Positions 1 through 10,694 of a stretch of DNA of 64,000 nt are shown in pieces; position 1 is the first letter of the stretch; every line of letters begins with the position of its first letter. Location of the stretch: positions 2,914,001-2,978,000 of the forward strand of contig CAWAHD010000002.1 in the NCBI GenBank assembly GCA_963781785.1, in the 5' to 3' direction. The translations under genes and the position numbers were made by a program. The notes under the pieces are model-generated. The model did no database searches and was not told where the DNA came from. It saw only the letters and a program-made list of their open reading frames with translations. This stretch comes from CAWAHD01 sp963781785 (lineage in GTDB: Bacteria; Planctomycetota; Planctomycetia; Isosphaerales; Isosphaeraceae).

Positions 1-218
1 GCACCGCGAAGATCGCCATGGACGCGCTCCGGCCCATTCGAGGGCGAGCGCCGGGCTGGCGGACCCGAACTGCGGCGTTCGGGCTTCGAGTCGGCTTCAC
101 GACGCGGCACGGATTCAGCCGGCGCGATTTCGCCGGCGTGAATGGAACGGCCGCCATGCCGAGCAGCACTGCACTGCAACTATCGGTCAAATCAAAATTG
201 GGCTTGAACCATATCCGA
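1..218. other. no supported gene
   Basis: The first 218 bases read open in some frames, but the translations are rich in Arg, Gly and Pro and resemble no family I recognise. I see no ribosome binding site or start that would make a gene convincing. It may be the 3' flank of a gene outside the window. Confidence 0.4.
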
Positions 219-1485
219 TCATTCCCACGAGTACTGCGCCGGTGCCTTGCCGTGGCTCTCCAGGATGCGTGGGGTCTTCATTTTGGCGCCGCGCGGCTCG
301 ATGCGTTCCAGCTTGATCGTGAAACGCCAGGAGTCGCCGAAGTCGTAGAGCAGTTCCATCGTGTGCCCCGGTTCAAGCGCGAGCGTCCCGATCTGAGTGA
401 GGTCCGTCGCGAGAATCGCCCTCGATTTCTGGGTGGACGATCGAGACATCGATCCCGAAGCGGTCGCGATATGAGAACTCGTAGAGATGGTCGTTGTCGA
501 AACGCATCGATCGGAGGATCGAGCCCACCAGGTCATCGAGTGTCAGGTCCGCCGGAATGGCAATGAGACGCCAGATCTTCCCCAGGGATACTCGGAAGAT
601 GAACGTACCCTCCCGAGGTTCCAGCCGCGGGATCTCCAGGTTGTTGTGCCACTCCGGGAAATACGGCTGGAACTGCGGCTGCCACGCGCCGAAACGAGGA
701 ACGTCAAGTGCCGCATTCTCGAGCTCCTCGTCTTCCTCGTCCCCGTCGTCCTCTTGAGGAGGCATGTCCAACCCGAGAGGATCGACATGGTCGACAATCA
801 GGCTGAAGAGCGCGTCGCCGAACGGAACGCGCTCGAGCGCAGCAGGGACCCAAGGCGTGGTCCCCCTGGGGGGCTGCTCGACCTTGATGAGCCCGAACAA
901 CTCCATCAGAGCCAGCAGGTAGAAATCCCGGCCGACTCCGTGAGCGTAAACGTACGCGGGTGTCTTGACGTCGAACCGGCGCCCTGCACCTTGCAAATCC
1001 CGCCAGGCTTGCAGGCAGCGTAGAAGGAGGCTCGATCCCCGATGACCGTCCTCGCCGATCATCTCCGGTCGGCCGAAACGAAGCCAGGCCTCGAGTAAAT
1101 TGAAGTACTGCTCGGTCGCGTTGAGTTGCTTCCATTGCATGAACATCGCCGGGTCGACGACAAGCCGCGCCTTGGCGCCAACGCCCACGACCCGGGTGAG
1201 ACCGGAGGCACGGAGCAGCAGGTTAAGCCCGTACAGGTAGGGATGAGACCGGAGCTGCGGTCGCTGCAATTCCAGCTTGAGCGGCCGGCTCAGTCTGCGG
1301 TCCAGGTCGGCAATGGATTTCAGGGGAAGCAGGTTGTACTTTCCACCGGCCTCGACCCCCTCTGTACCCAAGAACTCCAGCAGCATGCCGAAGTCATGCA
1401 GCACCGCGCCGGGCTGCTCGTCTGTAATCGCCTGGTCCCGCAGCACTTTCTGATGGTCCGCTGTGAACTCGTGATCCATCCTCAT
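219..1485 (-). CDS. pRiA4b ORF-3-like domain protein, split by one frame change
   Basis: The last ~120 residues match the plasmid pRiA4b ORF-3 family: 'WRLIAIPADLTLDDL', 'FDNDHLYEF', then after a frame change 'LLYDFGDSWRFTIKLE' and a C-terminal 'HGKAPAQYSWE'. The first ~270 residues form no domain I can name and carry an acidic linker (EDDGDEEDEELE). The two halves lie in different frames. Restoring two bases near 418 (GGGCGATT to GGGCGCGATT on the coding strand) gives one 422-residue protein. The ATG at 1485 has AAAGG six bases upstream; a GTG at 1512 is also possible. The function is unknown. The family is named after a plasmid ORF and often occurs in mobile contexts, but no transposase is visible here. 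Confidence 0.75.
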
Positions 1486-1779
1486 CGTCATCCTTTCTCG
1501 TTGGGACGTCACCGAAAAACGGAGTCCTCCGCTCAGGCGCGCCCGGGTATGACATTCCCTGGCGCTGCCCTTCCCTTACCACAGTTCCGGCATTGATGCC
1601 GTGGCTTCGCGCCTTTTTCAAGACCAAAGCCGAGATTGACCTTATAACAAGTCCCGCCTATGATCCGGCCGATCGTCAACGAGCCTGCGCGCACGTTCGT
1701 CGGTCAAGCCTCAGCCTGACATTTGATGAAATCAGGCCAAAGCCCGAGCTATGGCAAATCGGTGGAAGGGAGTCCGTCG

Positions 1780-3432
1780 ATGCCTTTTGCGGAAGGCTCT
1801 TCAGGGTCGGGCCCGGTCGCTACAGCGACCCCGGTGCGGCCGCGTCCCGGCGCCGCCGCGCGGCCGGTGCAGGCAGAAAGCCGTGGACCTGTCGCATGGC
1901 CCAGGGCGATCGTCGTTTATCTCACGGCCTTGGGGGGCGCGATCGCCACCGCATGCGCCTGGTTGGTGCCCGAGACGGCGCTCAGCGCGCTCCTCGGCTG
2001 GCTCGGGGCCGCCTTGCTCGTTTATTCGATGCGCCTGCGCCCAGCCTACCTTCCGGCTTACTGCGGAGGTCTGATCGGCCACGCGATCGCCTTTTCCTGG
2101 ATCTATTCGACCGTCGCGACCTTCGGAGGGTTTGGACCGATCATCTCGGGAATTGTCCTCGGGGTCTTCGTCGTGCTCGGGGCGCTGGTTTTCCCGGTCT
2201 TCTCGTTCTTCTATCGAAACCTCCATCCATTCGTCGACCGATTCGCACTGCGCACCGCGATCGCCATGGCAGTTGCTGAGCTTGTCACGATTCGCTTGTT
2301 CCCGTGGCACTACGGCCATACTCAGATCGCATTCCGCCCGTTCGTTCAGCTCGCGGGTATCGGGGGTGCGATCCTCGTCTCGTTCGTTCTGTTCTGGGTG
2401 GCGGAAGCGGCCGTGCGGGTCATCCTGTTTCGAGAGCGCCGGCGCGAGTTCCTGGTGCCGCTCTGCGTCTTCGGTCTGGCACTGCGTTATGGCGGGGACG
2501 TGATGGACGAGTTGGCTCGTGCGCACCACCGCGAGCAAGAGGTCATTGTGGTGCAAGCGAACGGGTCGCTCGAAGACGCGAAAAAGCGGGATTCGCTCGA
2601 GCGCACCCTCCGGCGGATTTACGACCTGACAGTCAAGTCGGCCCGCCCGGGCGCGCTCATCGTCTGGCCCGAGGGAGCCATTCCCACTTACATTCCGGCC
2701 GCGTCAGGCTCGGTGCCCAAACAACCGCTGCTCCCCTGGCTGGGGGATGGATCGGCATTGCTCCTGGGGGCCTATTCCTTCACCGACGAAGAGCACCGGT
2801 ACAACTCGGCATTCGCGGTCTATCCCGATGGCTCGGTGCCGGCCCCTTATTGCAAACAGATCCTGATCCCGTTTGGAGAATACATGCCGGGGGCTTCGGT
2901 TTTCCCGTGGCTCAACCGGCTGAACAAGCATGCCGGAGTCTTTCGCGCCGGCACCGAAATCAAGGTCTTCCCGTTTCCGATGCGGCGCCCCGACGGCCGC
3001 CAATACACGATGAAGACGGCACCTTTGATCTGCTACGAAGACACAGTCCCCGCCCTGGCGAGGCGGGCGACGCGCCAGGGGGCGGAGCTGCTGGTGAACC
3101 TGACCTATGACACCTGGTTCGGGCGCACGGCGGCCCCGTACCAGCACCACTTGATCGCGGCATTCCGAGCGATCGAGAATCGGCGCTATTTGATCCGCTC
3201 AACCAACTCGGGCTTGAGCGCGGTCGTCGACCCGCTGGGCAGGACGATCGCCAGCATACCCCCATTCACCGCGGGCACCGTTGCGGTGAAAGTTCGCTTG
3301 CTCGACGAGCAGACGCTGTATACAGCTTATCTGGGAGAAACGCCCTGGTGGCTGTTGTTCGCCGTGACGACGGGCATGATGATCGTGGGGCGGTGGCGGC
3401 GAGGTGAGAAGTCTCATCGCGGGGACCCGTGA
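1780..3432 (+). CDS. lnt: apolipoprotein N-acyltransferase
   Basis: Predicted to transfer the third acyl chain to the N-terminal Cys of lipoproteins in the inner membrane. The N-terminal ~240 residues contain about six hydrophobic segments. A carbon-nitrogen hydrolase domain follows, with the expected Glu-Lys-Cys triad: Glu in 'WPEGAIPTY', Lys in 'YCKQILIPFGEYMP' and Cys in 'LICYEDTVP'. 'NLTYDTWFG' and a C-terminal hydrophobic segment are also typical of Lnt. The length, about 550 residues, is normal. The ATG at 1780 has GGAAGGGAG seven bases upstream; the upstream TTG/ATG pair at 1723-1726 lacks one. Its likely substrates include the TPR lipoprotein at 33.2-36.2 kb. The flanking genes are on the opposite strand, so it is probably transcribed alone. 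Confidence 0.93.
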   Translation: MPFAEGSSGSGPVATATPVRPRPGAAARPVQAESRGPVAWPRAIVVYLTALGGAIATACAWLVPETALSALLGWLGAALLVYSMRLRPAYLPAYCGGLIGHAIAFSWIYSTVATFGGFGPIISGIVLGVFVVLGALVFPVFSFFYRNLHPFVDRFALRTAIAMAVAELVTIRLFPWHYGHTQIAFRPFVQLAGIGGAILVSFVLFWVAEAAVRVILFRERRREFLVPLCVFGLALRYGGDVMDELARAHHREQEVIVVQANGSLEDAKKRDSLERTLRRIYDLTVKSARPGALIVWPEGAIPTYIPAASGSVPKQPLLPWLGDGSALLLGAYSFTDEEHRYNSAFAVYPDGSVPAPYCKQILIPFGEYMPGASVFPWLNRLNKHAGVFRAGTEIKVFPFPMRRPDGRQYTMKTAPLICYEDTVPALARRATRQGAELLVNLTYDTWFGRTAAPYQHHLIAAFRAIENRRYLIRSTNSGLSAVVDPLGRTIASIPPFTAGTVAVKVRLLDEQTLYTAYLGETPWWLLFAVTTGMMIVGRWRRGEKSHRGDP

Positions 3433-3539
3433 ACCCAGGGACGGACTCATGCTATTCACGATCGCTCGGTGCATGGCCGCGACGGCGCGTGAGCAGGCGG
3501 TTGAAGGGCACCGCGGCGAACTGACACCCGAACAGACGA

Positions 3540-5237
3540 TCAAGGGGTGGCCGGCTTCGCGAGCACGACAGCCTCGTACTTCACGACGGGGACCAGGCCA
3601 AGCGGCTTGAGCAATTCCTCCAGTGCCTGCCCCAGCGGGACGCCACTCGCCGAGCCGGTCACGCTGGCATCGGGATCGATCACGCCGGCCCGCCGGCCGG
3701 CGGGGTCCAGAACAAAAGTCTCTTGCGTCTTGCCCTCGAAATGAGCCGCCACCTGGGCCAGAGTCGCGTCCTTGAAATCGAAGGAGACTTTCTGCCGCAA
3801 GACCTCTTCGAGCCGGGCCGCGCACCGCTTCTGGGATTCCGACAGCTCACGCGGCTTCCCCGGCTTGGTCGGGACGATCACGAGTCCCTCTGTGCCGGGC
3901 ATCGCCTCCAGGCCGAGCGGGTCGAGCAAGAGCTGCAGCCAGCTTCGGAGCGAGAGGCTCGCGCTGGTGGTCAGGTTCGTCGCGACGTCGGGGGCGATGC
4001 CCGCCGTCTTCATCGCCGCCTCGTCGAGTTTGATCGGAATGCGAGCGACCTGGCTGAGGAACTTGACGTTGCCGGCGAGCTTCCCGCCGTCCATCCCCAG
4101 CGCCACGTCGCGATCGAGCGCCCGGGTGATCCGCTTCGCCAGGGGGATTGGCGTCAGTTTCGTCTCGAAGAAATCCGGGCTGACCTGGCCGACGAGCTTG
4201 CCCTGCGGGTCGATCAGGATCGTCGTCGGGAACGCGTGAATCTCATAAGCCGCGACCGTCGCGCCGCGCTCGCCGTTGGAGGCGTCGAGCAGGATCGGGA
4301 AGGGTAAGTCTTTGCCGTGCCAGAGGGTCTTCTTGGTCTGCTCGGTCTTCGCATTCATTTCGGAGAAATCCTTGACGGTGCCGTCGTGGAAGGCGAGGAC
4401 CTCGAACTTGTCTCGCTCGCCGGCGTGGTCCTCATAGAGTTCAATCAGCTCGCTCAATTGCTGGACGCAGGGACCGCACCAGTATCCCCAGAAATCCACC
4501 AGCACCCACTTGCCGCGATAGTCGGCAAGCGTCACGTTCTTCTTGACGCCGCGTGCGTCGGTCAGCGACCAGGGCGGGAGTTCCTTGCCCTGGTAACGGG
4601 CAAGGAAGGTGGCCGGCAGGTTCAGCGTCCCCAGGTCGATGTCGGGCTTCGCTGCGCGGAGCGTGAGCTCTTTGTTGATGCCGTTCACGTCGGCGCCATA
4701 GGCGTTCATGTGATATTCCCCGGGCGGCAGCAAGATCGAGAACTCGGCATTGCGCGACGAATTCTGGATCACGCGGATCTTGCCGGGGAGCAAGTTCATG
4801 TAAACGTTGGTCCAGGGAACAGCCCTGCCCAGGTCCTTGGACTCGAACTTGCCATGCACCCGCACCAGAGGGGCGAGCCGGATCTCGATCTCTCGCTTGG
4901 CGTCGGCGACGGCCACGATCGCCGTGCCGCCGACCGTGCGATTGGAGTCGATCGCCAGGAGCGCTGCGGGCCGGCCGTAGAAGTCGACCTTGATTGTAAA
5001 CCGCCCCTCGGTGTCCGTTTTGGCCCCGCCGAATGGGACCTGATCTCGCTTTCCTCCTACCGGGACGTCGCCGTCGCCCGCCGTCCAGTGGCTGGCAACC
5101 TCCGCTCCCGACACGGGCTTTCCGTCGCCGTCGAGGACGCGTCCTGTGACCTTGACGCCCTTGTCCTGGGCCGTCGCCATCCCGGCCGCCACGAGGAGCC
5201 AGGTCATCCCAAATGCTGCTGAACGAACGCATCCCAT
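3540..5237 (-). CDS. secreted thioredoxin-like protein with carboxypeptidase-regulatory and secretin-N-like domains
   Basis: About 565 residues. A signal peptide (ending near 'GMATAQ') precedes a carboxypeptidase-regulatory-like beta domain ('GRVLDGDGKPVSGAEV'). A TlpA/ResA-like thioredoxin fold follows with the redox motif 'FWGYWCGPCVQQ' and the cis-Pro region 'IHAFPTTILIDPQGK'. The C-terminal ~190 residues contain two copies of an STN-like beta-alpha module ('IPIKLDEAAMKTAGI...LLLDPLGLEAMPG' and 'VSFDFKDATLAQVAAHF...LLKPLGLVPVVKYEAVV'), the type found in secretin N-termini. The start at 5237 has AGGAG eight bases upstream. It probably acts in the periplasm as a thiol-disulfide protein. The partner is unknown, and neither neighbour suggests one. 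Confidence 0.8.
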   Translation of the reverse strand: MGCVRSAAFGMTWLLVAAGMATAQDKGVKVTGRVLDGDGKPVSGAEVASHWTAGDGDVPVGGKRDQVPFGGAKTDTEGRFTIKVDFYGRPAALLAIDSNRTVGGTAIVAVADAKREIEIRLAPLVRVHGKFESKDLGRAVPWTNVYMNLLPGKIRVIQNSSRNAEFSILLPPGEYHMNAYGADVNGINKELTLRAAKPDIDLGTLNLPATFLARYQGKELPPWSLTDARGVKKNVTLADYRGKWVLVDFWGYWCGPCVQQLSELIELYEDHAGERDKFEVLAFHDGTVKDFSEMNAKTEQTKKTLWHGKDLPFPILLDASNGERGATVAAYEIHAFPTTILIDPQGKLVGQVSPDFFETKLTPIPLAKRITRALDRDVALGMDGGKLAGNVKFLSQVARIPIKLDEAAMKTAGIAPDVATNLTTSASLSLRSWLQLLLDPLGLEAMPGTEGLVIVPTKPGKPRELSESQKRCAARLEEVLRQKVSFDFKDATLAQVAAHFEGKTQETFVLDPAGRRAGVIDPDASVTGSASGVPLGQALEELLKPLGLVPVVKYEAVVLAKPATP

Positions 5238-5517
5238 GATCGACGCTCCTGATGGCGAAGAGACGAAAGCCACATCCATTGCCAGGACGCCCATTGGATC
5301 AGGCCCGTCTGGAAAAGACAATGGTCAAAGCCGAAGCAAGTCGCCGGGACATGACGGTGATGATCCTGGCGATCGGTGTCACGGAACACAACCAGTTGTT
5401 TATCCGAGGAAGTGGCCTGACCAAGGCGGACCAGGGCAACGCCCCGAGGGGTTCTGGCACAGGCACCTGTCGCACCCTGAAACCGTCGCACTCCCCGTGA
5501 CGTCAATGACCACCAGA

Positions 5518-7188
5518 TCAGGCCGCCTGGGCCGATGTTCCTCGCGGATCGAACACGCGGGCAAGCTGCGGGAGCATCGCTCCGGGAACGAAGAGGGTCA
5601 CGACCGCGGAGACCCCGATCGTCGACGGGCCCATGGTCGCGAACAAGACGTAAGCCCCCGCCCCGATGATCGTGATCGCCGGCACCGTGCCCAGATCGGT
5701 CAGCAACGTCGCGCCGGCCGGCTGGGGAATGCGCCAGGCCAGGCCGGTCGTCGCCAGGCGAAACACGAGCGGCCAGAGCGTGCCGAAGCTTCCCGCGGGC
5801 AAGAGCCACGCCGATCCCACCGTCAAGACTGTCCACCATCCCAGCGCGCCAAAGTCGAGTGCGCAGATCCCGGCCCGGTTCCAGAGGAACGCGTAAATCG
5901 AGAGGAAGACGACCAGCGCCACGCCGAGCAAAAGTGCCGCGAGCGGTTCTGGAATCGTTTTGTGCTCGGCCTCCGCGCCAGCGAGCTTGAGCAACCACCA
6001 TGCGCCCGACGTCGCGAGCGTGCCCAGGGCGATCGCGATCGGGAACACGACGAAACCCGCGGCCAGCCCACGCGCCGTCATCCGGCCGGATCGCCAGGCG
6101 AACACCACGACACCGAGATAAAGCAGCGCCGCTCCGATCGCCAGCGGCCTGACCCAGGCGCCGGAGTAGACCACGAACCATCGTCCGACCGGGTTGAAGT
6201 AAACCACGTCGGGCTCGCCCGGGTCGTTGCGCTCGAGGTTTCCGAAGTGGCGCGCGAGCAGAAGCGCGTGCAAGCCTTGGTGCTGCACGCTGCGGCCGTC
6301 GAGGTTGCTCGGGGTGTCGAGCGGTGTGTGGTAGCATCGCTTTCCCTCCAAGAACAGAAAGTTGAGCCCCGACACGCCGGCCGCCAGGAAGCTGTTCAAG
6401 TCGGTGGCGCTACCCGTCAACCGGTAGACGACGGGTGTCAGCGAGTTCCCGATCGCGACCGGATCAGCCTGGGCGAACTCGCGGACCAGCCAGCCGTTGT
6501 GGTCGGTGGTCTCGAACAGGCAGCACGGGCCGCGATTGCCTGCCGCATCGAAGTTGAGGACGAGCCCGACATCTGCCATCCAGGGATGTCCCTCGTCCAG
6601 TCCGCCTCGGGTACTTCCGACGAACAGTTTGGAGCCGATCATGCCGACCTCCTCGCCATCGGTAAAGAGCGCGATGATATCGCGCTTCGGGAGCGGCCCG
6701 GCCTTGAGAGCTCGCAGTGTTTCCAGGAGAGTCGCAGTGCCCGAGCCGTCGTCGGCAGCGCCCGGGGCATTCGGTACGGAGTCGTAATGAGCCATGATGA
6801 GCACGGCCTTGAGCCCCGCGGGGCCCGAGCCCTTGAGCCGCGCCCCGACGTTCGCGAAGTCGATGGTTCTGCCATTCCGCAGCGAAATCCGGCGCTCTTG
6901 TGTCGTCCGGATGAGGCCCATCGCGTCGATCGTGTGCTCGAGGTACCCCCGGACCCGGCCGATCTCGGAAGAGCCCGCCGGGCGGGGCTCTTGTGCGATC
7001 GCCTCGATGTGCTGAAACGCCCTTCGCGATGAAAACTCCGCTAAAGGAGCGTCAACGGGTCGCTCCTCAGGCGGTTCTTGCGAGCCGATGGCAGCGACAA
7101 TCGTCGCAGCAAGATAGGCGAGGGTCCAGCAGGCGAGGATCACCCGAACACCACGAGCCCCGTCACGAACCGACGCTTTTTCGTTCAA
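5518..7188 (-). CDS. M28 family zinc aminopeptidase with a C-terminal membrane domain
   Basis: 556 residues. One membrane anchor ('VILACWTLAYLAATIVAAI') is followed by an M28 catalytic domain whose metal ligands are all visible: His/Asp in 'AHYDS', Asp in 'GAADDGSGT', Glu-Glu in 'TDGEEVGMIGS', Asp in 'LNFDAAG' and His in 'YHTPLDTP'. After residue ~320 come about seven hydrophobic segments, as in FXNA/ER-aminopeptidase-like M28 proteins. The inferred orientation puts the peptidase outside the cytoplasmic membrane. The start is a TTG at 7188 with only a weak purine-rich upstream site. An internally deleted copy of its N-terminus lies at 39.4-39.6 kb. The substrate is unknown. Confidence 0.9.
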   Translation of the reverse strand: MNEKASVRDGARGVRVILACWTLAYLAATIVAAIGSQEPPEERPVDAPLAEFSSRRAFQHIEAIAQEPRPAGSSEIGRVRGYLEHTIDAMGLIRTTQERRISLRNGRTIDFANVGARLKGSGPAGLKAVLIMAHYDSVPNAPGAADDGSGTATLLETLRALKAGPLPKRDIIALFTDGEEVGMIGSKLFVGSTRGGLDEGHPWMADVGLVLNFDAAGNRGPCCLFETTDHNGWLVREFAQADPVAIGNSLTPVVYRLTGSATDLNSFLAAGVSGLNFLFLEGKRCYHTPLDTPSNLDGRSVQHQGLHALLLARHFGNLERNDPGEPDVVYFNPVGRWFVVYSGAWVRPLAIGAALLYLGVVVFAWRSGRMTARGLAAGFVVFPIAIALGTLATSGAWWLLKLAGAEAEHKTIPEPLAALLLGVALVVFLSIYAFLWNRAGICALDFGALGWWTVLTVGSAWLLPAGSFGTLWPLVFRLATTGLAWRIPQPAGATLLTDLGTVPAITIIGAGAYVLFATMGPSTIGVSAVVTLFVPGAMLPQLARVFDPRGTSAQAA

Positions 7189-7217
7189 GGCGACTCAGTT
7201 CTCTCTTTCGAGTTCAA

Positions 7218-7400
7218 TCATCTTGAGCCATTGTTGTTATGGAGAGGGAACCGCGGACGCGGATCGCAGAACGTCGCCTTTCCTCTCCGAGCGTCCAGGC
7301 TATCATAGATATCCATGGCTGGGTCGTTCCAGTCTTCGAACACCTCCTGGACTCGCGAAAACGCGGCCTCCGCCCCATGACGGTTTTCGTCCGCGAAGCC
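7218..7400 (-). pseudogene. remnant of a small antitoxin-like gene (paralogue of 41015-41266)
   Basis: The minus-strand frame reads 'EAAFSRVQEVFEDWNDPAMD' followed by 'IYDSLDARR', nearly identical to the C-terminal half of the intact 83-residue protein at 41015-41266. The N-terminal half is missing or unrecognisable here. The normal stop is lost, so the frame continues about 18 codons to 7218. The nucleotide match to the 41-kb copy extends over roughly 130 bases. This is a decayed copy and probably non-functional. Confidence 0.65.
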
Positions 7401-7690
7401 CCGCTGGCGGTAACCCGGAACGGCCGGCGCCGGACAACTGCGAATACACGTCGGAGAACGGCGCAGAAAACTTTCATTCCCCCCTGAATCTCCGTGAAAA
7501 ACCAACTCGGCACAGATCGTGCAGTTCCGGATCGCCGGACTGGCTGTGTGAGACGCAGAGATGTGACCGACTCGCGCCGCAGGCAGCCAGATCGAATCCG
7601 CACCGGATGGTGTGACCTCCGCCGGGCGGTTCGTTACAGTAGAGGAGAGGCAACGCAGACCACCGTGCCACATTGCGTGGAGGTTCGGCG

Positions 7691-10541
7691 ATGGAGGACC
7701 GGGATCGCTGCCGAGACTGCGGCGAGCAGCGGCACGCTGATGTGCCCGGAGGGTTGTGCCCGGCCTGCCGGCTGCGGGCCGGTCTGGCCAGCCGCGCCTC
7801 GGAGGGGACCCGGAACTGGCACGACGTTCCCGGCGCGACTGCGGCATGGGCGTCGCCATCGTCGTTGACAGCGCCATCCTCGCCGGGCACCCTGGCAAGG
7901 CTGGCCGAAACGGTTGCGGACATTCCGCGGGTGCACCTGCGCAACACGGATCCGTTCGACGGCCCCGAGCACGTGGTCCGTCCCTCGTCTGCCGAGATGC
8001 CCGGCCCATCCGACCGGCTGGCCCGGCTCCAACTGCTCGGCGAGGTCGCTCGCGGCGGCATGGGCGTCATCATCAAGGGGCGCGACAGCGACCTTGGCCG
8101 CGACCTGGCCATCAAGGTCCTGCTCGATCAACATCGCGAGAACCCCGACCTGATTCGACGGTTCGTCGAAGAGGCGCAGATCTCCGGCCAGTTGCAGCAC
8201 CCCGGCGTGGTCCCGGTCTACGAGCTGGGCACCCTCGCCGATCAACGGCCGTATTTCGCCATGAAGCTGGTCAAGGGCCGCACCCTGGCGGTTCTGCTGG
8301 CGGAGCGCGCCAGCCCCGCAGTGAACCAGCCGAAGCTGCTGGGCATCGTCGAGCAAGTCTGCTTGACGATGGCCTACGCTCACGTCCGGGGTGTCATCCA
8401 CCGCGACCTGAAGCCCTCGAATATCATGGTCGGCAGTTTCGGCGAGGTCCAGGTGATGGACTGGGGGCTGGCCAAGGTGTTGCCGCAGGGAGGGCTCGCC
8501 GACGACGAGGAAGCCGGGCGCATCCGGCACGAGACGGTGATCCAGACGGGCCGGACGAGTACGGACGCCGAGCTCTCGCAGGCCGGCTCGGTCATGGGCA
8601 CTCCCGCCTACATGCCGCCCGAGCAGGCCAGCGGCGATCTCGATCGGCTCGACGAACGGGCCGACGTGTTCGCGCTGGGCTCGATTCTCTGCGAGGTCCT
8701 CACCGGCCAGCCGGCATTCACCGGCCGGACCGTGGGTGAGATTCAGCGCAAGGCCGCAAGGGGCGACCTGACCGACGCCTTCGGCCGCCTCGACGCCTGT
8801 GGAGCCGACGCCGAGCTGGCCGGGCTGGCACGCCTATGCCTGGCATGCGAGCCCGAGGACCGGCCCCGGCACGCCGGCGCGGTCACCGAGCGGTTGACGG
8901 CCTACCTGGCCGGCGTGCAACACCGGCTCCAGACAGCCGAGCTCGCCCGCGTCGAGGCGCTCGCGCGGGCCGAGGAAGAGGCCAAGCGGCGGATCCTGGC
9001 CGACGCGCTGGTGCAGAAGGCCCAGGCGCACGCGGTCGAGGAAGGGCGACGGCGGCGACTCCAGGTGGGTCTGGCCGCCTCCGTCCTGGCCCTTACGGCC
9101 GTCGGCGGCCTGGCCACCACGTCCTACCTCCAAGAGCGCCAGGCCCGCAGAGCGCAGGTCGAGCTGGCGCTGAACGAGGCCACGCTACTGCACAACCAGG
9201 CCCTGAAATCGCCCGACGACCTCAACCGCTGGCAAGCGGCAGGGGAGGCGATCAAGCGCGTGGAGGTGGCGCTCGGCGATGACGGTCATTCCCAGGCCCG
9301 GCTCGGGCTCGCCGACCTGCACCGCGAAGTCCAGACCGGCATCGCAACAGCGCGCCGCGACCACGAGTGGCTAGACTCGCTGGCAGAGATCCGCAGTGGA
9401 CATCTGGGTGTCAAGCCCGGCGTGAGGGACATGGCCTATGCCGAGGCGTTCCGGCGAGCTGGGATCGACCTCGACGTCCTGGCCCCGGCCGAGGCCGCCG
9501 CCCGGCTCCGTGCCCGTCCCGCCGTGGTGCTCCAGGTACTGCCGTACCTCGATAGCTGGTCGCTGGTTCGCCGTGACGACGAGCAACCGGCGGTCCAGTG
9601 GCAGCGCCCCCTGGTCGTGGCCCGCGCTGCCGACTCCGACGCCTATCGCAACCGGCTTCGCGCGCTGGTCGAACGCCCGGACATCCGAAAACAGGGCGCG
9701 GCCCTGCGGGCCCTGTCCCAGGATCGGCAAGTCGTCGAGCTTCCGCCTGCCAGCATTCTCCAGCTCGCCATCGCGCTGAGAGAGGCAGGTGAGCCGGCGG
9801 CGGCGGTCTCCTTGCTCGAGTCGGCCGCGCAGCGCTTCCCGGACGACGTCTGGATCAACTACAACCTGGCCGAGCTTCTGGCAGCGTTACCCACGCGGCG
9901 TGAAGAAGCGGTGCGTTACTACACCGCAGCGCGGGCACTGCGACCGGAGACGGCCCATAACCTGGGCCACTTGCTTGATCAGATGGGACAAGGCGAGGAC
10001 GCGATCGCCACCTTTCGCGCTGGTCAAGGTGCGGCCCGGGGAGGCGCGAAACATCGGGTGCCTCGGCACGGTCCTCCTGGGTCGACACCAGCGCGAAGAG
10101 GGGTTGAAGACACTCGATCAGGCCATCGCCGTGGCCCGGGAGACGATCGAACGCCGGCCCAGCGATGCCGGGGAGTATCACCTCCTCGGCCACTTGCTCG
10201 CGATCAGGGGCGATCAGGATGGAGCCATCGCCGCCAACCGGGAAGCCCTCCGGATCGAACCCGGCCACACGGGCGCCCTGACGAATCTTGTGACCATCCT
10301 GAAGAACCGAGGCGATCAGGACGGGATCATCGCCGCCCTGCGCACGGCGATCCGGGCCAGGCCGGACCATGCCTGGTCGCATGAGGCCCTCAGCGCGGCA
10401 CTCCAGGCGAAGGGAGACCGCAAGGGCGCCATCGCCGAGATCCGCGAGGCCATCCGGCTCAATCCCGAAGAACAAGCCTATCGCACACAGCTCGCCGCCT
10501 TGCTCAAGTCGCTGGGGGCCTCGACGACGCCGGCGCCGTGA
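7691..10541 (+). CDS. Ser/Thr protein kinase with zinc-ribbon N-terminus, membrane segment and TPR tail (one frame change)
   Basis: Predicted membrane Hanks-type kinase. The N-terminus has a CxxC...CxxC ribbon ('CRDCGE...CPACRL'). The kinase domain starts near residue 115 with the Gly loop 'VARGGMGVI' and Lys in 'LAIKVLL', then the catalytic loop 'HRDLKPSNIMV', DWG instead of DFG ('VMDWGLAKVL') and 'GTPAYMPPEQA'. A coiled, charged stretch leads to one membrane helix ('VGLAASVLALTAVGGLATT'). The outer part is TPR-like ('NLAELLA', 'GEYHLLGHLLAIRGDQDGAI', 'GALTNLVTILKNRGDQDGII'). The TPR region is split near 10018: restoring two bases (TTTCGCGC to TTTCGCGCGC) joins the halves into 950 residues. 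The ATG at 7691 has GGAGG eight bases upstream. The signal it senses is unknown. Confidence 0.88.
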
Positions 10542-10694
10542 CCTCCGGGTTGAGCTGGAAGCCGCCAAGCACCCGTGCCTGCATGCGAGAGTTCCTCTTC
10601 TCGGATTCCGCGATCGCGGTATGATTTCCGGCCAATGCCCGGAGTTGTGGACGATCCAGGACTCGAGTGGCCGCCGATCAGGGAGCGATCCAGC

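Noticed and set aside
1801..2556. Long minus-strand ORF inside lnt
   Set aside because: Antisense shadow of a well-conserved gene; composition is that of reverse-complemented GC-rich codons.
5146..7032. 628-codon plus-strand ORF over the M28 gene
   Set aside because: Antisense to intact catalytic motifs of the M28 peptidase; Arg/Asp/Gln-rich shadow composition.
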